Source: Hyphomicrobiales bacterium (GTDB lineage Bacteria; Pseudomonadota; Alphaproteobacteria; Rhizobiales; Beijerinckiaceae). Taken from it: DNA of 6,291 bases. The translations under genes were made by a program, and so were the position numbers. The number at the start of each line of letters is the position of its first letter. The first letter of the stretch is position 1. The DNA lies in contig JAQGKN010000092.1 of assembly GCA_028290085.1 (NCBI GenBank), positions 1-6,291 of the forward strand, in the 5' to 3' direction. This document shows positions 6,269 to 6,291 of this stretch, piece after piece. The notes under the pieces were generated by a model. It saw only the letters and a list, made by a program, of their open reading frames with translations. It made no database searches and was not told the origin of the DNA.

Positions 6269-6291
6269 CTGATTACCACGGTCCAATCCGG
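6269..6291 (+). CDS. Start of a downstream gene, probably ribosome silencing factor RsfS (cut by window end)
   Basis: A strong Shine-Dalgarno sequence AGGAGA (6255-6260) stands after nadD, the place where rsfS normally follows nadD in Alphaproteobacteria. The frame containing CTG 6269 and ATT 6272 opens after TAG (6254-6256) and runs to the window end, reading (L/M)-I-T-T-V-Q-S. No ATG, GTG or TTG occurs in this frame between the stop and the end. Start by CTG (9 nt after AGGAG) or ATT (12 nt) would be needed, or an ordinary start lies beyond 6291. A second open frame (D-Y-H-G-P-I-R) also lacks a start here. The RsfS assignment rests on gene order alone. Confidence 0.3.

Overview
This GC-rich window carries a compact, same-strand (+) block of housekeeping genes. 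The order is rplU (L21) - rpmA (L27) - GNAT acetyltransferase - obgE/cgtA - proB - proA - nadD, followed by the first bases of another gene that is probably rsfS. This order, with a RimJ/RimL-type acetyltransferase between rpmA and obgE and proBA-nadD after obgE, is the arrangement I associate with Alphaproteobacteria, especially Hyphomicrobiales (Rhizobiales). The protein sequences fit that: L27 begins directly with AHKKAGG, Obg ends in a short tail with a terminal W-x-P, and NadD has an N-terminal extension. I cannot name the genus from sequence alone.

Layout: 1-285 is non-coding and holds a probable promoter (TTGACA, 17 bp, TATGGA) and a hairpin-rich rplU leader. rplU (286-597) and rpmA (709-978) follow, separated by 111 nt with two more hairpins. 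The 214-nt gap 979-1192 is full of inverted repeats and ends in a strong stem with a GNRA-type loop and a short T-rich tail, a likely terminator for rplU-rpmA. The acetyltransferase (1193-1801) has its own terminator-like 12-bp hairpin before obgE (1889-2956). proB (2991-4118), proA (4192-5481) and nadD (5478-6200) are tightly packed, with a 4-nt GTGA overlap between proA and nadD. The right end (6201-6291) has two good inverted repeats and a clear Shine-Dalgarno sequence without an ATG, GTG or TTG in register.

How the genes work together: L21, L27, ObgE and (if present) RsfS all act on the 50S ribosomal subunit, as structural proteins, an assembly GTPase and a silencing factor. ProB and ProA make glutamate-5-semialdehyde for proline. 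NadD makes deamido-NAD for NAD synthesis. The grouping joins ribosome assembly with basic biosynthesis.

I see no mobile element, CRISPR array, phage gene, tRNA or defence system. The protein-coding content is ordinary. The points worth a second look are the alternative RNA hairpins around rplU and rpmA, two departures from motif consensus (the acetyl-CoA loop of the GNAT protein and the G4 motif of Obg), and the unusual start of the last gene.
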